The notes under the pieces were generated by a model. That model was given only the letters and a program-made list of their open reading frames with translations, was not told the origin of the DNA and did no database searches. A program made the translations under genes and the position numbers. Shown here one piece after another: positions 1 to 8,969 of a stretch of DNA of 64,000 nt (the first letter of the stretch is position 1; every line of letters starts with the position of its first letter). Source of the stretch: Candidatus Melainabacteria bacterium (GTDB lineage: Bacteria; Cyanobacteriota; Vampirovibrionia; Obscuribacterales; Obscuribacteraceae); assembly GCA_003153555.1 (NCBI GenBank), contig PLZS01000112.1:4388-68387 (forward strand). Reading direction: 5' to 3'.

Positions 1-525
1 CTCAAGCGCCAGCAAGTGCAGGATTACTATGATAAGCGCTTTGACTCAGCGACAAAGCCGGTAGCCTCTGTGGCAGAAAACGAACTGCGCCGCCAATTCA
101 ACACCAAGGCTAATCAGGTCAGAAACTTGGTTGATAGCGCTGAATCACTTGGAGACGCTAGTAACCGTCTGAATCTAATCCGGGCCGCCGCTTCACTCCC
201 AGCGGAGAGAACCAAGCCCCTGAAAGGCAATGTTTTACAGTTTTGCAAAAGTTTGATTTTTGATGCGAAGGCAGACCCAGCTAGTTTGAACGAAATCATC
301 CACAGCACCGAGCTTGGTCAAGTTGAAGCAAGGGTGCTGTTGGCATCGGCAATGTTCTTAATAACCGAAGAAGTCGATCATGGCGGCGATAATATGGCTG
401 TCAAAGACTTGCTTGCTCAATTTATTGGACTGGTAAGAGCGGAGCGCTTGCTCGCTCGAAACGATCCGTTTCTTGGCGAAGCGCAATGTGCTCTTGAAGC
501 AATGAAAGAAGATGACGGGGAATAA
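1..525 (+). CDS. Hypothetical protein, 3' part (cut by left edge)
   Basis: The reading frame is open from base 1, so the gene very probably begins outside the window. An internal GTG at 16 would give 169 residues but has no convincing ribosome binding site. The visible part is soluble and mostly helical-looking, rich in Ala, Leu and Glu, with no transmembrane segment and no motif I recognise. Its last 14 bases overlap the start of aroQ, so the two are probably co-transcribed and translationally coupled. No function can be assigned. Confidence 0.6.
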   Translation, partial: LKRQQVQDYYDKRFDSATKPVASVAENELRRQFNTKANQVRNLVDSAESLGDASNRLNLIRAAASLPAERTKPLKGNVLQFCKSLIFDAKADPASLNEIIHSTELGQVEARVLLASAMFLITEEVDHGGDNMAVKDLLAQFIGLVRAERLLARNDPFLGEAQCALEAMKEDDGE

Positions 526-1033
526 GCCGAAAAAAGGCGAGCCTGTTCCGATCAAGGACAATTTCAAGGCGCTCGTAATTCATGGTCCCAATTTAAATTT
601 GTTGGGAAGAAGAGAGGCTAACTTTTATGGTGCCTCAAGCTTGTCGGAAATTAATCTTGCTTTGACAGCACTGGGCAAAGAGGTCGGTGTCGACGTTATC
701 TGTTATCAATCAAACATTGAAGGCGAGCTAGTCGAAAAAATTCAAAAATGCATGGGTAGCCAGGTTGATGGCATTTTGATCAATCCCGCTGCTTATGGAC
801 ACACATCGATTGCTTTACGTGATGCGCTAAAGGCTGTTGACTTGCCGTTCGTGGAAGTGCACATGTCTAACATCCACGCGCGCGAAGAGTTCAGGCACAA
901 AACATATTTGTCAGACTTTGCGTCCGGTGTAGTGATTGGCTTTGGTGCCGACAGCTACTTGCTCGGTTTGCGTGGCCTAGTCGAGCGACTTAAACAAAAA
1001 CGCGAACTTGATTTGAACGAACTCAAGCGTTAG
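512..1033 (+). CDS. aroQ: Type II 3-dehydroquinate dehydratase
   Basis: Catalyses the third step of the shikimate pathway, 3-dehydroquinate to 3-dehydroshikimate, in the cytoplasm. All type II signatures are present: HGPNLNLLG near residue 25, the active-site lid REANFYG carrying the catalytic Arg and Tyr, YQSNIEGELV, INPAAYGHTSIALRDAL, and VEVHMSNIHAREEFRHKT with the catalytic His. At 173 residues it is about 20-25 longer than typical AroQ because of a charged N-terminal extension. No other ATG/GTG/TTG precedes the conserved core, so ATG 512 is kept although its Shine-Dalgarno is weak. It overlaps the upstream gene by 14 bases and the convergent downstream gene by 11. Confidence 0.95.
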   Translation: MTGNKPKKGEPVPIKDNFKALVIHGPNLNLLGRREANFYGASSLSEINLALTALGKEVGVDVICYQSNIEGELVEKIQKCMGSQVDGILINPAAYGHTSIALRDALKAVDLPFVEVHMSNIHAREEFRHKTYLSDFASGVVIGFGADSYLLGLRGLVERLKQKRELDLNELKR

Positions 1034-2516
1034 CTGTTCCATCATTTGAAAATTTGGTTTTCAATGAGGCCAGTCGACTGCCGCGCTGACTTCCAAGAGC
1101 GGCGTCGAAAGCGTCAACATTACCGGTTGGCACCTGCTTCAGTCGTCTTTCCGCACCAGCATATCCATACTGGTTCACCGCATCTGCAACTTCAGCGAAA
1201 CCAAGCTCAGTTTTCATTCCGTATTGCTTAGCGAGATCAATTCCTGATTGTGCCCATTGACGGGCAAGAGCGACTTGAACATCTTGAAAGTCTGTCAAAG
1301 CGGTTTTCATGCCACTCTCAAAGCCACTGCCGAGGGAGTTGAAATTGGTGTGCCGCACCCAGTTTTCATCGACTTTCCCATCTTTGATCATCTTGCCGGC
1401 GAACTCACCGAAATCTTTATTGAATTTGGCGGGGTCGCGATCGTACATGGCTTGAATCAAACTTGGCAATTCTCCTGCTTGCTGATTCCATTGTCGTATG
1501 CCGACGGACCAGCCGTGACCGGCGTCATTATGATTGATTACGTCCAATTTGCCGCCCGACTCTAATCCCGCTGTGGCCGCAATGATCCGGTCAGGTAAGC
1601 TGTTCTTCGTATCCAAAGCCTTGAACAAAGGCGAGTCTTGGGCAAGTTTTGTCTGCACGTGCCCGTCAGAGCCTACTTGTGGGTGCGCTGTATGACGCTC
1701 AGGGCCGCCGGCACCTGCCATACCACCACCGGAGAAGCCACGATGACCGCCACCACCGCCACCGCCTGAGCCACCAATAACGCTGCCACCGCCGCCGCCA
1801 CCAAAATTGGTGCGCATGACAGGAGGTGGGTCCGCGGCGTTTGCTGTAGCGATCAAGTCGTCCGGGATGTCAGGTGCGACATTTGAGTCTTTCCAGTTGG
1901 CTTTGATCGCTTCGATCATCCCCTGAGCTGAAGTTCTTTGCGATTGCACAGCGGCTTTGCCTGCTGTGTCTAATTCTACGATCATCTTGCCGTCGCCTTC
2001 TTCGCGCGCTTTGTTTGGATCGACTACTTCGTGAACCTTGCCGTCCTTATCAATTATAAAATTGGGTTTTGGATCACCCTCTTTGTGTCCCTCACGGATG
2101 ACGATGTCTTTGACATCCTTAGCGTCGCGAGGCTTTAGGGGCTGGCCGTTTTGGTCAACTTCTTCGACTTTGCTTTGGTCGACGTTCATCGTTTTGAGAG
2201 TATCTAGGAAGTCTTGAGCGCGCTTTGCTGCGACAGCCGGGTCTTCCGGTGCTGTTGAGCCATCGGTCGCAGTCGCGGTGCCATCAGTCGGTGTGACGGA
2301 ACCGTTTACGAGGTCCAGGGACCCAGATGTAGGCTCCATCCGCGCCAAAGCGGGCATCCAGGCAGCGTTTCCCAAACTAGCACTTGGACCCCAAGTTGCC
2401 GCTCGGGTCGCCGCGTATTGATCAGCCTGCTCGGGAGCCCCTGTCGTTATCGGGGCTTCATGAACATCGGCTACCAGGAGTGGCGCCGGCTCAATGCTAG
2501 GTTTCTCGGGGGCCAT
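1023..2516 (-). CDS. Gly-rich protein with lysozyme-like C-terminal domain
   Basis: A 497-residue protein. Residues 1-230 are a low-complexity, acidic, Pro/Ala/Thr-rich region. About 236-272 is a Gly-rich hinge with long Gly runs, and about 305-490 is a folded domain. The folded part carries ATAGLESGGKLD followed by NDAGHGWSVGIRQWNQ, a pattern I associate with lysozyme/chitosanase-like folds, where the Glu near residue 319 would be catalytic. No classical signal peptide is visible at the N-terminus (MAPEKPSIEP). ATG 2516 is preceded by GGAG at 5 bases. The family call is inference from motif shape only, and a virion- or contact-associated muramidase is an alternative. Confidence 0.6.
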   Translation of the reverse strand: MAPEKPSIEPAPLLVADVHEAPITTGAPEQADQYAATRAATWGPSASLGNAAWMPALARMEPTSGSLDLVNGSVTPTDGTATATDGSTAPEDPAVAAKRAQDFLDTLKTMNVDQSKVEEVDQNGQPLKPRDAKDVKDIVIREGHKEGDPKPNFIIDKDGKVHEVVDPNKAREEGDGKMIVELDTAGKAAVQSQRTSAQGMIEAIKANWKDSNVAPDIPDDLIATANAADPPPVMRTNFGGGGGGSVIGGSGGGGGGGHRGFSGGGMAGAGGPERHTAHPQVGSDGHVQTKLAQDSPLFKALDTKNSLPDRIIAATAGLESGGKLDVINHNDAGHGWSVGIRQWNQQAGELPSLIQAMYDRDPAKFNKDFGEFAGKMIKDGKVDENWVRHTNFNSLGSGFESGMKTALTDFQDVQVALARQWAQSGIDLAKQYGMKTELGFAEVADAVNQYGYAGAERRLKQVPTGNVDAFDAALGSQRGSRLASLKTKFSNDGTANA

Positions 2517-2825
2517 GGGACTCCAAACAATTTATATCTAGTAAACGCTGATATATTTCTAGGATACCCGCACCTGTCGATGCCGTAAATGTGGAAAGTA
2601 CGTATGCAGGCGCGCTGCGCCTACTTACAATGTGCTTGCGGCGCCAAGATTAACATTAGGTTGGTTGTAGCGAGCCCAGCACACGCGCATCTGCTTGTCA
2701 GCGGATGTTGCGCAATCAAGCAGCACGACGACGCCGCCGCAGCGCTTAGTAAGAAGTCAGGCTATAATACGCTGCGGGACCAGCCTGTATTGGCAGTTCT
2801 ATAGGCAAGTGCATATTTACTAACC
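2517..2825. other. Divergent intergenic region
   Basis: Lies between the minus-strand Gly-rich protein and the plus-strand TPR protein, so promoters for both are expected here. A TATAAT hexamer at 2763-2768 is a good -10 candidate for the plus strand, but no matching -35 is seen at the usual spacing. A 71-codon ORF at 2589-2804 has Cys/Ala-rich low-complexity composition and is judged spurious. Nothing else is recognised. Confidence 0.4.
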
Positions 2826-3929
2826 ATGGTTTCGATAGACTGGAAAACAGAATTGCTTAGAAGTTCGACTCTGACATTAACTTTGCTTTTTTTCCTGGCG
2901 CTGATGTCCAATCAGGCGTCCTTTAGCGCGGATTTGCCGATGCCTGCCGACAAGACAGTGGCTGTTCCCGCTGACCCTGAGCAAGCGCCCGCAGCAGCAG
3001 CTCCAGCGGCGACGACCGCTGCGCCCGCGGCGACGACTGCTGCGGCTCCTGCCAGCACCCCGTATGCTGAGGAAGCATTTAAGCACTACAACCGTGGTGT
3101 TGAATTGCAACAAGCTGGTTTTTTGAACCAAGCCATAGGCGAATACAAAGCCGCTATTGATGCCGATGCCAGGCTTGAAGAAGCGTGGAGCAACTTGGGT
3201 GGCGTCTATGCTGCGCAAAGAAGTTACCCCAAGGCGATGGAAGCATTTGAGAAGGCTCTCTCCATGAAGCCGGATCGTCCGACCACTCTAAATGGCTATG
3301 GAACCGTGCTCTATGCACGTGGAAAGATCAGCGAAGCGAAGGAAAAGTGGAAACAAGCGGTCAACATTGAACCAGGGTTCGGTTCTGCGTATTACAACAT
3401 GGCGAATGCGCTTGAAGGAGAGAAAGATACCGCAGGCGCATTGAGTAATTATTACCTGGCTATTCAAGCTAATCCCAACATGGCAGATGCCTATTATCGA
3501 ATGGGAGTCATTTACATGAAAGAGCATCATTTGGCTCCGGCTAAACTCTTGCTCAATAAAGCAACGGAGCTGTCTCCAGATGCTGAATTCGCGCGCGAAG
3601 CGAAGAAACAATCGACGACAATTGAGACGCAACTTTCAAGTGACGTATCTGACAAACAAGATGTGCAGATGAATATAATCGTTCCAAGCACCAAGCATCA
3701 GGCGGCAGAGAAAGCTTCCACGCCTGTTGATGACACAACAACCAGAGCCACAGCGTCTGCCACACCTAAACAAAGTAAAGAGTCTAAACCTGCCAAAGAG
3801 CATCACGGGTTGTTCAGTGGTGGTGGCGGTAGTAAAAAGAAGAAAAAAGAAAAGAACGTGGACATGTTTGTTCAATCCCCGGAAAAGAAACCGACAGAAT
3901 CGGATCTGATAGAGAAGCCGACTGAATGA
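2826..3929 (+). CDS. Exported TPR protein
   Basis: A 367-residue protein. Residues 12-35 form a hydrophobic signal or anchor segment ending SFSADLP. Then comes an Ala/Pro/Thr-rich linker with repeated PAATTAAP units (about 50-80), then about five tetratricopeptide repeats (80-270; for example YNRGVELQQAGFLNQAIGEYKAAI and AYYNMANALEGEKDTAGALSNYYLAI). The tail is low-complexity with a Gly patch and a run of lysines near residue 340. TPRs scaffold protein-protein contacts; the partner is unknown. It overlaps the next gene by four bases (ATGA) and heads a plus-strand cluster leading into ABC exporter genes, so a role in envelope assembly or export is an inference from position. Confidence 0.85.
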   Translation: MVSIDWKTELLRSSTLTLTLLFFLALMSNQASFSADLPMPADKTVAVPADPEQAPAAAAPAATTAAPAATTAAAPASTPYAEEAFKHYNRGVELQQAGFLNQAIGEYKAAIDADARLEEAWSNLGGVYAAQRSYPKAMEAFEKALSMKPDRPTTLNGYGTVLYARGKISEAKEKWKQAVNIEPGFGSAYYNMANALEGEKDTAGALSNYYLAIQANPNMADAYYRMGVIYMKEHHLAPAKLLLNKATELSPDAEFAREAKKQSTTIETQLSSDVSDKQDVQMNIIVPSTKHQAAEKASTPVDDTTTRATASATPKQSKESKPAKEHHGLFSGGGGSKKKKKEKNVDMFVQSPEKKPTESDLIEKPTE

Positions 3930-4492
3930 GCGACCTCTCTCCAGAGAAGCTGCAAATGCTTGCTAAGATGATCGAAGGTCGCATCGTTGAAGATTCGCGT
4001 TTTGAAGTAACCATAAAGGGCACCGTTTTGGGATTTCCGGCTACCCTGCAAGCGATGAAAGCGGGATGGCCTTTCGGCGTTACCTATACTCTCGAAACCC
4101 AAGTGATCGATGACCCGAATCAGCCAGTCAGACAAGATGCTCTGAACATGACGATCTCACCTCGGCTGACGCATGGCATTATGGCTTTCTTCGCTCGCCT
4201 TCTTTTGTTCGAACCGCAAGGGCAGCACTTGCAAGACAAAAGAATGGAGAAGTCATTTATTTTTTCGTTCAACAATTCTATGGAAGCGGAGCGCTTCGTC
4301 AAATATCCTGGCGTTTTCGACAATCTTTTGCAGTTGGAAGAATATGCAAAGTTTAGCGAGATGGTGATTAAAGCTCATGCGGGCTTGGTTTTGTCTCAGC
4401 CCCAAAATTTCAACAATCTGGATCCTGATGTTTACAGAGAAACGTTCAAATTATTGGGCGAGGTTGGTCAAATACTTTTCGAGGCCTTCTAA
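3926..4492 (+). CDS. Hypothetical soluble protein
   Basis: A 188-residue protein without signal peptide or membrane segment and with no recognised domain. It has a mixed alpha/beta look, with an aromatic-rich first half (GWPFGVTYTLETQV) and a helical C-terminus ending GQILFEAF. Its ATG overlaps the TGA of the TPR gene in an ATGA arrangement, which indicates translational coupling. It is followed after 36 bases by the MacA-like adaptor. Co-occurrence with the TPR protein suggests the two work together; no function can be assigned. Confidence 0.75.
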   Translation: MSDLSPEKLQMLAKMIEGRIVEDSRFEVTIKGTVLGFPATLQAMKAGWPFGVTYTLETQVIDDPNQPVRQDALNMTISPRLTHGIMAFFARLLLFEPQGQHLQDKRMEKSFIFSFNNSMEAERFVKYPGVFDNLLQLEEYAKFSEMVIKAHAGLVLSQPQNFNNLDPDVYRETFKLLGEVGQILFEAF

Positions 4493-4528
4493 TCGTTCGA
4501 ACTGGATCGACATGGGGCGCGTAGGACG

Positions 4529-6055
4529 ATGTTTCAAGAGAAAACTAAAGTTGAGGGAGGCACATCCCCACGGCAGCAAAAAGTTCGTTTGGGATTGATC
4601 TTGGTTTCGATTACGGCTTCGGTGGCCTTGGCTGTCGCTATTGTTGGTACTCACCCTTGGACTGGTTCTTGGACAGGCTCAACTGATGAAAATAGTAAAA
4701 ACTTGACACCTGTCAAACTTGGTTCAGTCGATCTCAAAGTAAGTGCAACTGGTGTTATTAAGCCTTACAACGAAGTGAAAATTAGTCCCAAAGTGACTGG
4801 TTTGCTGACCAAGTTGCTGGTTCGCCAGGGACAAGTCGTGAAGAAGGGTCAGTTGCTTGCTCTCATGGATGATAGCAATCTGGTTGGACAGGTCACCGCA
4901 GCCCGTTCGGCATACAATCTGGCGAAAGCTAACTACGAGAAATCACTTCACGGCAATCGTCCTCAGGAGGTTGCTAATGCAGAAGCGCAGTTTGCGAAAA
5001 ATGAAAACATTGTTCGTTTCGCAGAGCAAGCTGTGAGCCGCTCTCAAGCGCAAGTGAAATCTTGTCAGGCACAACTTACGCGTGATGCCACCAACGCAAA
5101 ACGATTGAATCAATTAGCAAAACAAGGTGCGATTTCAGATCAAGATAGATTGAATGCTTCTACTCAGGCTGAAGTCGCTGAGGTCACCTTAAAACAGGCG
5201 CAGCAGGAGCTGCGTCAATCTGAGGCATCTCTCGCTCAAGCGATGGCGGATCTGGAAAGTTCGAAGCAACAGTTCAGCATGTCAAAAGCAGGAAACCGCG
5301 AGGAAGATGTGCGTGCTTCCAAATTCGCTATGGAACAAGCGGCGGGCAATTTGAATTACTTACAAAGTCAGTTGAACGACACGCGCATCAAGGCTCCTTT
5401 CGCCGGTATAATTTCGCAAAAGTATGCAGATGAAGGTGCAATGGTTACACCGACAACATCATCGGCGACGACATCAGCTACGTCGAGTTCAATCGTTTCC
5501 TTGGCGGGCAATTTAGAATTGGTTGCTCAAGTTTCCGAGACAGATATGGAACACATTAGGATCGGGCAGACCGTAGAGATTGTGGCAAATGCTTATCCAG
5601 ACAAAATTTTTCATGGCAAAGTCAATTTGATTGCACCAGCTGCGGTGGTAACTCTAAATGTCACCACTTTTGAGGTACACACAACGATTGAGGACGATCC
5701 AAGTCATTTCCTCATGGCTGGTATGAACGTCAACAGCGAATTTCTGGCTGGAACGCAAGATGGAGTCTTGCTTGTGCCTACGTCATGCATAAGCTCTCAA
5801 ATGGGTAAAACAGGTGTTTTGATTCCCGGAACAGATGGTCAACCGAAATTCAAGCCTGTCAAAACCGGCTCGACTGCTGGAAATTTAACCGTCATCATGC
5901 ACGGATTGAAACAGGGAGATATGGTGTTTGTGGGATTGAACAAAGATCAACTCGAGAAACAAGGGTACGTGGATCCAAATTCTAAAGGTCCGCAAGGCGG
6001 CAGCGGCAAGAACAAGCCACCTATCCCAAGAGGATTCAACAGCACTAACAGATAG
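4529..6055 (+). CDS. MacA/HlyD-like periplasmic adaptor subunit
   Basis: A 508-residue membrane fusion protein linking an inner-membrane ABC transporter to an outer-membrane exit. One N-terminal transmembrane helix lies at about residues 21-43. It is followed by a barrel/lipoyl half-motif (KVTGLLTKLLVRQGQVVKKGQLLALMD), a long coiled-coil hairpin rich in Ala, Gln and Glu (about 115-285), the second lipoyl half (TRIKAPFAGIISQKYADEGAMV) and beta-barrel domains. Ser/Thr runs interrupt the region near residue 310. ATG 4529 is preceded by AGGAC. It sits 8 bases ahead of the MacB-like permease, the classic macAB order, so export of a small molecule or lipid across the periplasm is likely; the substrate is unknown. 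Confidence 0.9.
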   Translation: MFQEKTKVEGGTSPRQQKVRLGLILVSITASVALAVAIVGTHPWTGSWTGSTDENSKNLTPVKLGSVDLKVSATGVIKPYNEVKISPKVTGLLTKLLVRQGQVVKKGQLLALMDDSNLVGQVTAARSAYNLAKANYEKSLHGNRPQEVANAEAQFAKNENIVRFAEQAVSRSQAQVKSCQAQLTRDATNAKRLNQLAKQGAISDQDRLNASTQAEVAEVTLKQAQQELRQSEASLAQAMADLESSKQQFSMSKAGNREEDVRASKFAMEQAAGNLNYLQSQLNDTRIKAPFAGIISQKYADEGAMVTPTTSSATTSATSSSIVSLAGNLELVAQVSETDMEHIRIGQTVEIVANAYPDKIFHGKVNLIAPAAVVTLNVTTFEVHTTIEDDPSHFLMAGMNVNSEFLAGTQDGVLLVPTSCISSQMGKTGVLIPGTDGQPKFKPVKTGSTAGNLTVIMHGLKQGDMVFVGLNKDQLEKQGYVDPNSKGPQGGSGKNKPPIPRGFNSTNR

Positions 6056-6063
6056 AGCGGCTT

Positions 6064-7296
6064 ATGAACGTCTGGGAACTTATCGTACTGGCTTGGCAAG
6101 GAATTGTTGCCAATCGCATGCGCAGTAGTTTGACTGTGCTTGGTATCGTCATTGGTATCGCTGCAGTGATCGCTCTCCTGGCAATCGGCTATGGTGCCAA
6201 GCTGGAATCTGATCGGCAGATTCAAGCACTGGGACTGAACCTCATATTCATTAGACCTGGTGCGCAAAATGCTGGTCACGTGTCGATGGGCATGGGTAGC
6301 TCTGTCGGATTGACCATGGCCGATGTGGAAGCGATTAGAGATGTGTGCCCAGCCGTAGCCGAAGTGGCGCCTGGATATGACAGTCAGCAGCAGGTCCAGT
6401 TTGCCGGGCAGAACACCAGCACTAACATCTCGGGAACGGTTCCGGAATACACAAAGATCAGAAATTTCCATCCTGAGTCTGGACGCTTTATTAGCCAGAC
6501 TGATATGGACCACAGCACGCGCGTCTGCGTGCTTGGTCAAACAGTTGTGGATAACCTTTTCTCCCCAGAGGAAAATCCGGTCGGTAAAAAAGTCCTGATT
6601 CGCGGTGAATTCTTTGATGTCGTAGGAGTGATGGAAAGGAAAGGCGTGACTGCTTTTCGCGATATGGATGACCAGGTTTTTGTTCCTCTGAGCACTGCAT
6701 ACAACAGAGTCTTCGGATTCAATGCCGTCAAAGGCAAGACAGTACAATATATTCTGGTGCAAGCCAAAAGCGAAGAAGATGCGCTGCCGGCCCAGTTCCA
6801 GATTACAAATCTTTTGCGCTTACGTCATCATATTAGACCACCCAATCCGGATGATTTTTATCTACGCACCCAAAAAGATTTGTTGCAGACCTCTGAGGCT
6901 ATGTCGTCCGTTTTCACTCTGTTGTTGGGATCGACAGCTGGAATCTCGTTGCTTGTGGGCGGCATTGGAATCATGAACATAATGCTCGTTTCCGTAACCG
7001 AAAGGACCAGAGAGATTGGCATTCGCAAGGCGGTGGGAGCGAGTCACCGAGACATTCTTATGCAATTTGTAGTGGAAGCTACTGTGCTCTCACTTACCGG
7101 TGGCATCGTCGGCATTTTGCTTGGTATTGGAAGTTCGCAGGCGATTAATTACTTTACTCAGTGGAAAACCGAAGTGACACCAATTTCGGTGATCATGTCT
7201 TTTGGTGTTTCGATTCTAGTCGGTTTATTCTTTGGGATTTATCCAGCTCGACAAGCATCTAAGCTCGATCCGATCGTCGCCTTACGGGCGGAATGA
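6064..7296 (+). CDS. MacB/FtsX-family ABC transporter permease
   Basis: A 410-residue permease of the MacB/LolC/FtsX family without a fused ATPase. The N-terminal helix and conserved NRMRSSLTVLGIVIGIAAVIA are at residues 19-40. A large periplasmic domain spans about 55-280, and three C-terminal helices lie at about 285-400, including GGIGIMNIMLVSVTERTREIGIRKAVGAS, which contains the coupling-helix motif that contacts the ATPase. Its stop overlaps the start of the ATPase gene by four bases. With the adaptor and ATPase it forms a split MacAB-type mechanotransmission exporter. Confidence 0.93.
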   Translation: MNVWELIVLAWQGIVANRMRSSLTVLGIVIGIAAVIALLAIGYGAKLESDRQIQALGLNLIFIRPGAQNAGHVSMGMGSSVGLTMADVEAIRDVCPAVAEVAPGYDSQQQVQFAGQNTSTNISGTVPEYTKIRNFHPESGRFISQTDMDHSTRVCVLGQTVVDNLFSPEENPVGKKVLIRGEFFDVVGVMERKGVTAFRDMDDQVFVPLSTAYNRVFGFNAVKGKTVQYILVQAKSEEDALPAQFQITNLLRLRHHIRPPNPDDFYLRTQKDLLQTSEAMSSVFTLLLGSTAGISLLVGGIGIMNIMLVSVTERTREIGIRKAVGASHRDILMQFVVEATVLSLTGGIVGILLGIGSSQAINYFTQWKTEVTPISVIMSFGVSILVGLFFGIYPARQASKLDPIVALRAE

Positions 7297-7988
7297 TGAT
7301 TGAACTGAAAGACGTTTCGCGTGTTTATGATTTGGATGCTACGCCTGTGCATGCTTTGCGCGGTATCGACCTAAAAGTAATGAGCGGCGAGTATATCGCC
7401 ATCATGGGTACGTCCGGCTCTGGCAAGTCAACTCTCATGCACATTCTTGGTTGTCTTGATCGCCCCTCTAGTGGTTTTTATTCCTTGAACGGCGAGCAAG
7501 TTCAAAATTACACGCAAGACGAACTTGCTGTAATTCGCAACAAGACAATCGGCTTCGTCTTTCAACAGTTCAATTTGTTGCCGCGGATGTCCGCGCTCGA
7601 CAATGTTATGTTGCCTTTAATTTATGCCCGGGGAACTGGGCGCAGCACTAAGGAAGAGCAGATACCGCGGGCCCAGAATGCATTACGATTGGTGGGGCTT
7701 GGCGATCGCATGAATCATCGCCCCAATCAGTTGTCGGGAGGGCAGCAACAACGCGTTTCAATTGCTAGGGCGCTCGTCAATCATCCAAAAATTTTGCTTG
7801 CCGATGAGCCGACCGGCGCTCTTGACAGTCAGACTTCCAAGGAAATAATGACATTGCTCGAAGAGCTCTATACTCAGGGTATTACGGTTATTCTGGTTAC
7901 GCACGACAATGATATAGCCAGTTATGCTCGCCGTGTTGTGCGGTTGAAGGACGGGGTAATTATTAGCGATTCTCTGATAACTCGCTAG
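7293..7988 (+). CDS. MacB/LolD-type ABC transporter ATPase
   Basis: A 231-residue nucleotide-binding subunit that energises the upstream permease. Walker A GTSGSGKST is near residue 40, the Q-loop is in FVFQQFNLLPRMSALDNV, the signature LSGGQQQRVSIARAL lies near 148, Walker B ILLADEPTGALDS near 170, and the switch His in VTHDND. All catalytic residues are intact. Two adjacent ATGs (7293 and 7296) can start it; the first overlaps the permease stop. It is cytoplasmic and peripheral to the membrane. Confidence 0.95.
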   Translation: MMIELKDVSRVYDLDATPVHALRGIDLKVMSGEYIAIMGTSGSGKSTLMHILGCLDRPSSGFYSLNGEQVQNYTQDELAVIRNKTIGFVFQQFNLLPRMSALDNVMLPLIYARGTGRSTKEEQIPRAQNALRLVGLGDRMNHRPNQLSGGQQQRVSIARALVNHPKILLADEPTGALDSQTSKEIMTLLEELYTQGITVILVTHDNDIASYARRVVRLKDGVIISDSLITR

Positions 7989-8000
7989 AATAAGAAATCC

Positions 8001-8969
8001 ATGGAAAATACTTCTCCTCTAATTGTTGTCGACACGCTGATCAAAACCTATTCTGGTTCTCGGAAGCGTGCTCTAAACGGAATCTCCTTTCAAGTTGCAG
8101 AAGGTGAGTGCTTCGGCTTGATCGGTCCCAATGGCGCCGGCAAAACTACATTAATGAGTTGTCTGCTGGCCTTGATTAAAGCTGATGCAGGCACGATCAC
8201 TATCGGTGGTATCAATCCTGATGACCTGGCAGTTAGGGAAGTGACAGGATTCATGCCTGAGCGACCTAGCTTTGAAGGTTGGTTAACCCCGAAAGAGTTT
8301 TTGAATATGCATCATATGCTGGCGCACCGTCCGCCCCTAAGCGTGGCCTTGGATATTGAAGAAGTTCTGAACCGAGTCGGGCTTGAAGAGCAATGTTGGA
8401 ACAGAGTGATTCGAACATTTTCTCGCGGCATGTTGCAGAGATTAGGGCTGGCACAAGCCTTGATTGGTAAGCCGAAAATTTTGTTTTTAGACGAACCAGG
8501 CTCTGGCATGGATCCGCCAGGAAATGTATTGTTGCGCAGCTTGTTTGGACAATTCAAAAAGGAGCGCATCACAGTTGTTTTAAATTCGCACCATTTGGAT
8601 GAGATGGAGCGAGTTTGCGACCGTGTCGCCTTTATCAGGGCGGGGAAAATCGAAGCAATTGAAACTCTCGAAGAGGTTGCCCTGAGACCGTATGTTCTTT
8701 TTGTTAAGTGGCTGGAAGATGATGATAAAAATATCGTCGAAAAACTACAGCGCTGCGCTCAATCAGTAAATGCTCAATTGATTTTACAAGAAGGACTGAG
8801 CGCTAAATTCTCTGTGATCAATAGTGAGGTCGCAGCGGGGCTGCTACGAAATCTCATCACGGAGGGTGTGCGCGTGCAGTCAGCCCAGCCAGAACAAACA
8901 ACATTAGAGCGCCTCTTTGATGAGTCAAGCAAAGCCGGACTGGAGGGAACTCCAAAGAAATATGATTAG
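8001..8969 (+). CDS. ABC-2 type transporter ATPase
   Basis: A 322-residue ATPase of the CcmA/NatA class. Walker A is GPNGAGKTT near residue 44. The signature is atypical, FSRGMLQRLGLAQAL instead of LSGGQ-type, near 138. Walker B is ILFLDEPGSGMDP near 160, and the switch is NSHHLDEMERVCDR. A C-terminal regulatory domain of about 100 residues follows. It starts 12 bases after the previous ATPase and overlaps the ABC-2 permease gene by 8 bases, so ATPase and permease form one transporter encoded inside the same cluster as the MacAB-like system. Confidence 0.92.
   Translation: MENTSPLIVVDTLIKTYSGSRKRALNGISFQVAEGECFGLIGPNGAGKTTLMSCLLALIKADAGTITIGGINPDDLAVREVTGFMPERPSFEGWLTPKEFLNMHHMLAHRPPLSVALDIEEVLNRVGLEEQCWNRVIRTFSRGMLQRLGLAQALIGKPKILFLDEPGSGMDPPGNVLLRSLFGQFKKERITVVLNSHHLDEMERVCDRVAFIRAGKIEAIETLEEVALRPYVLFVKWLEDDDKNIVEKLQRCAQSVNAQLILQEGLSAKFSVINSEVAAGLLRNLITEGVRVQSAQPEQTTLERLFDESSKAGLEGTPKKYD

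Noticed and set aside
2589..2804. 71-codon plus-strand ORF
   Set aside because: Low-complexity Cys/Ala-rich composition, no ribosome binding site, in a promoter-bearing intergenic region.
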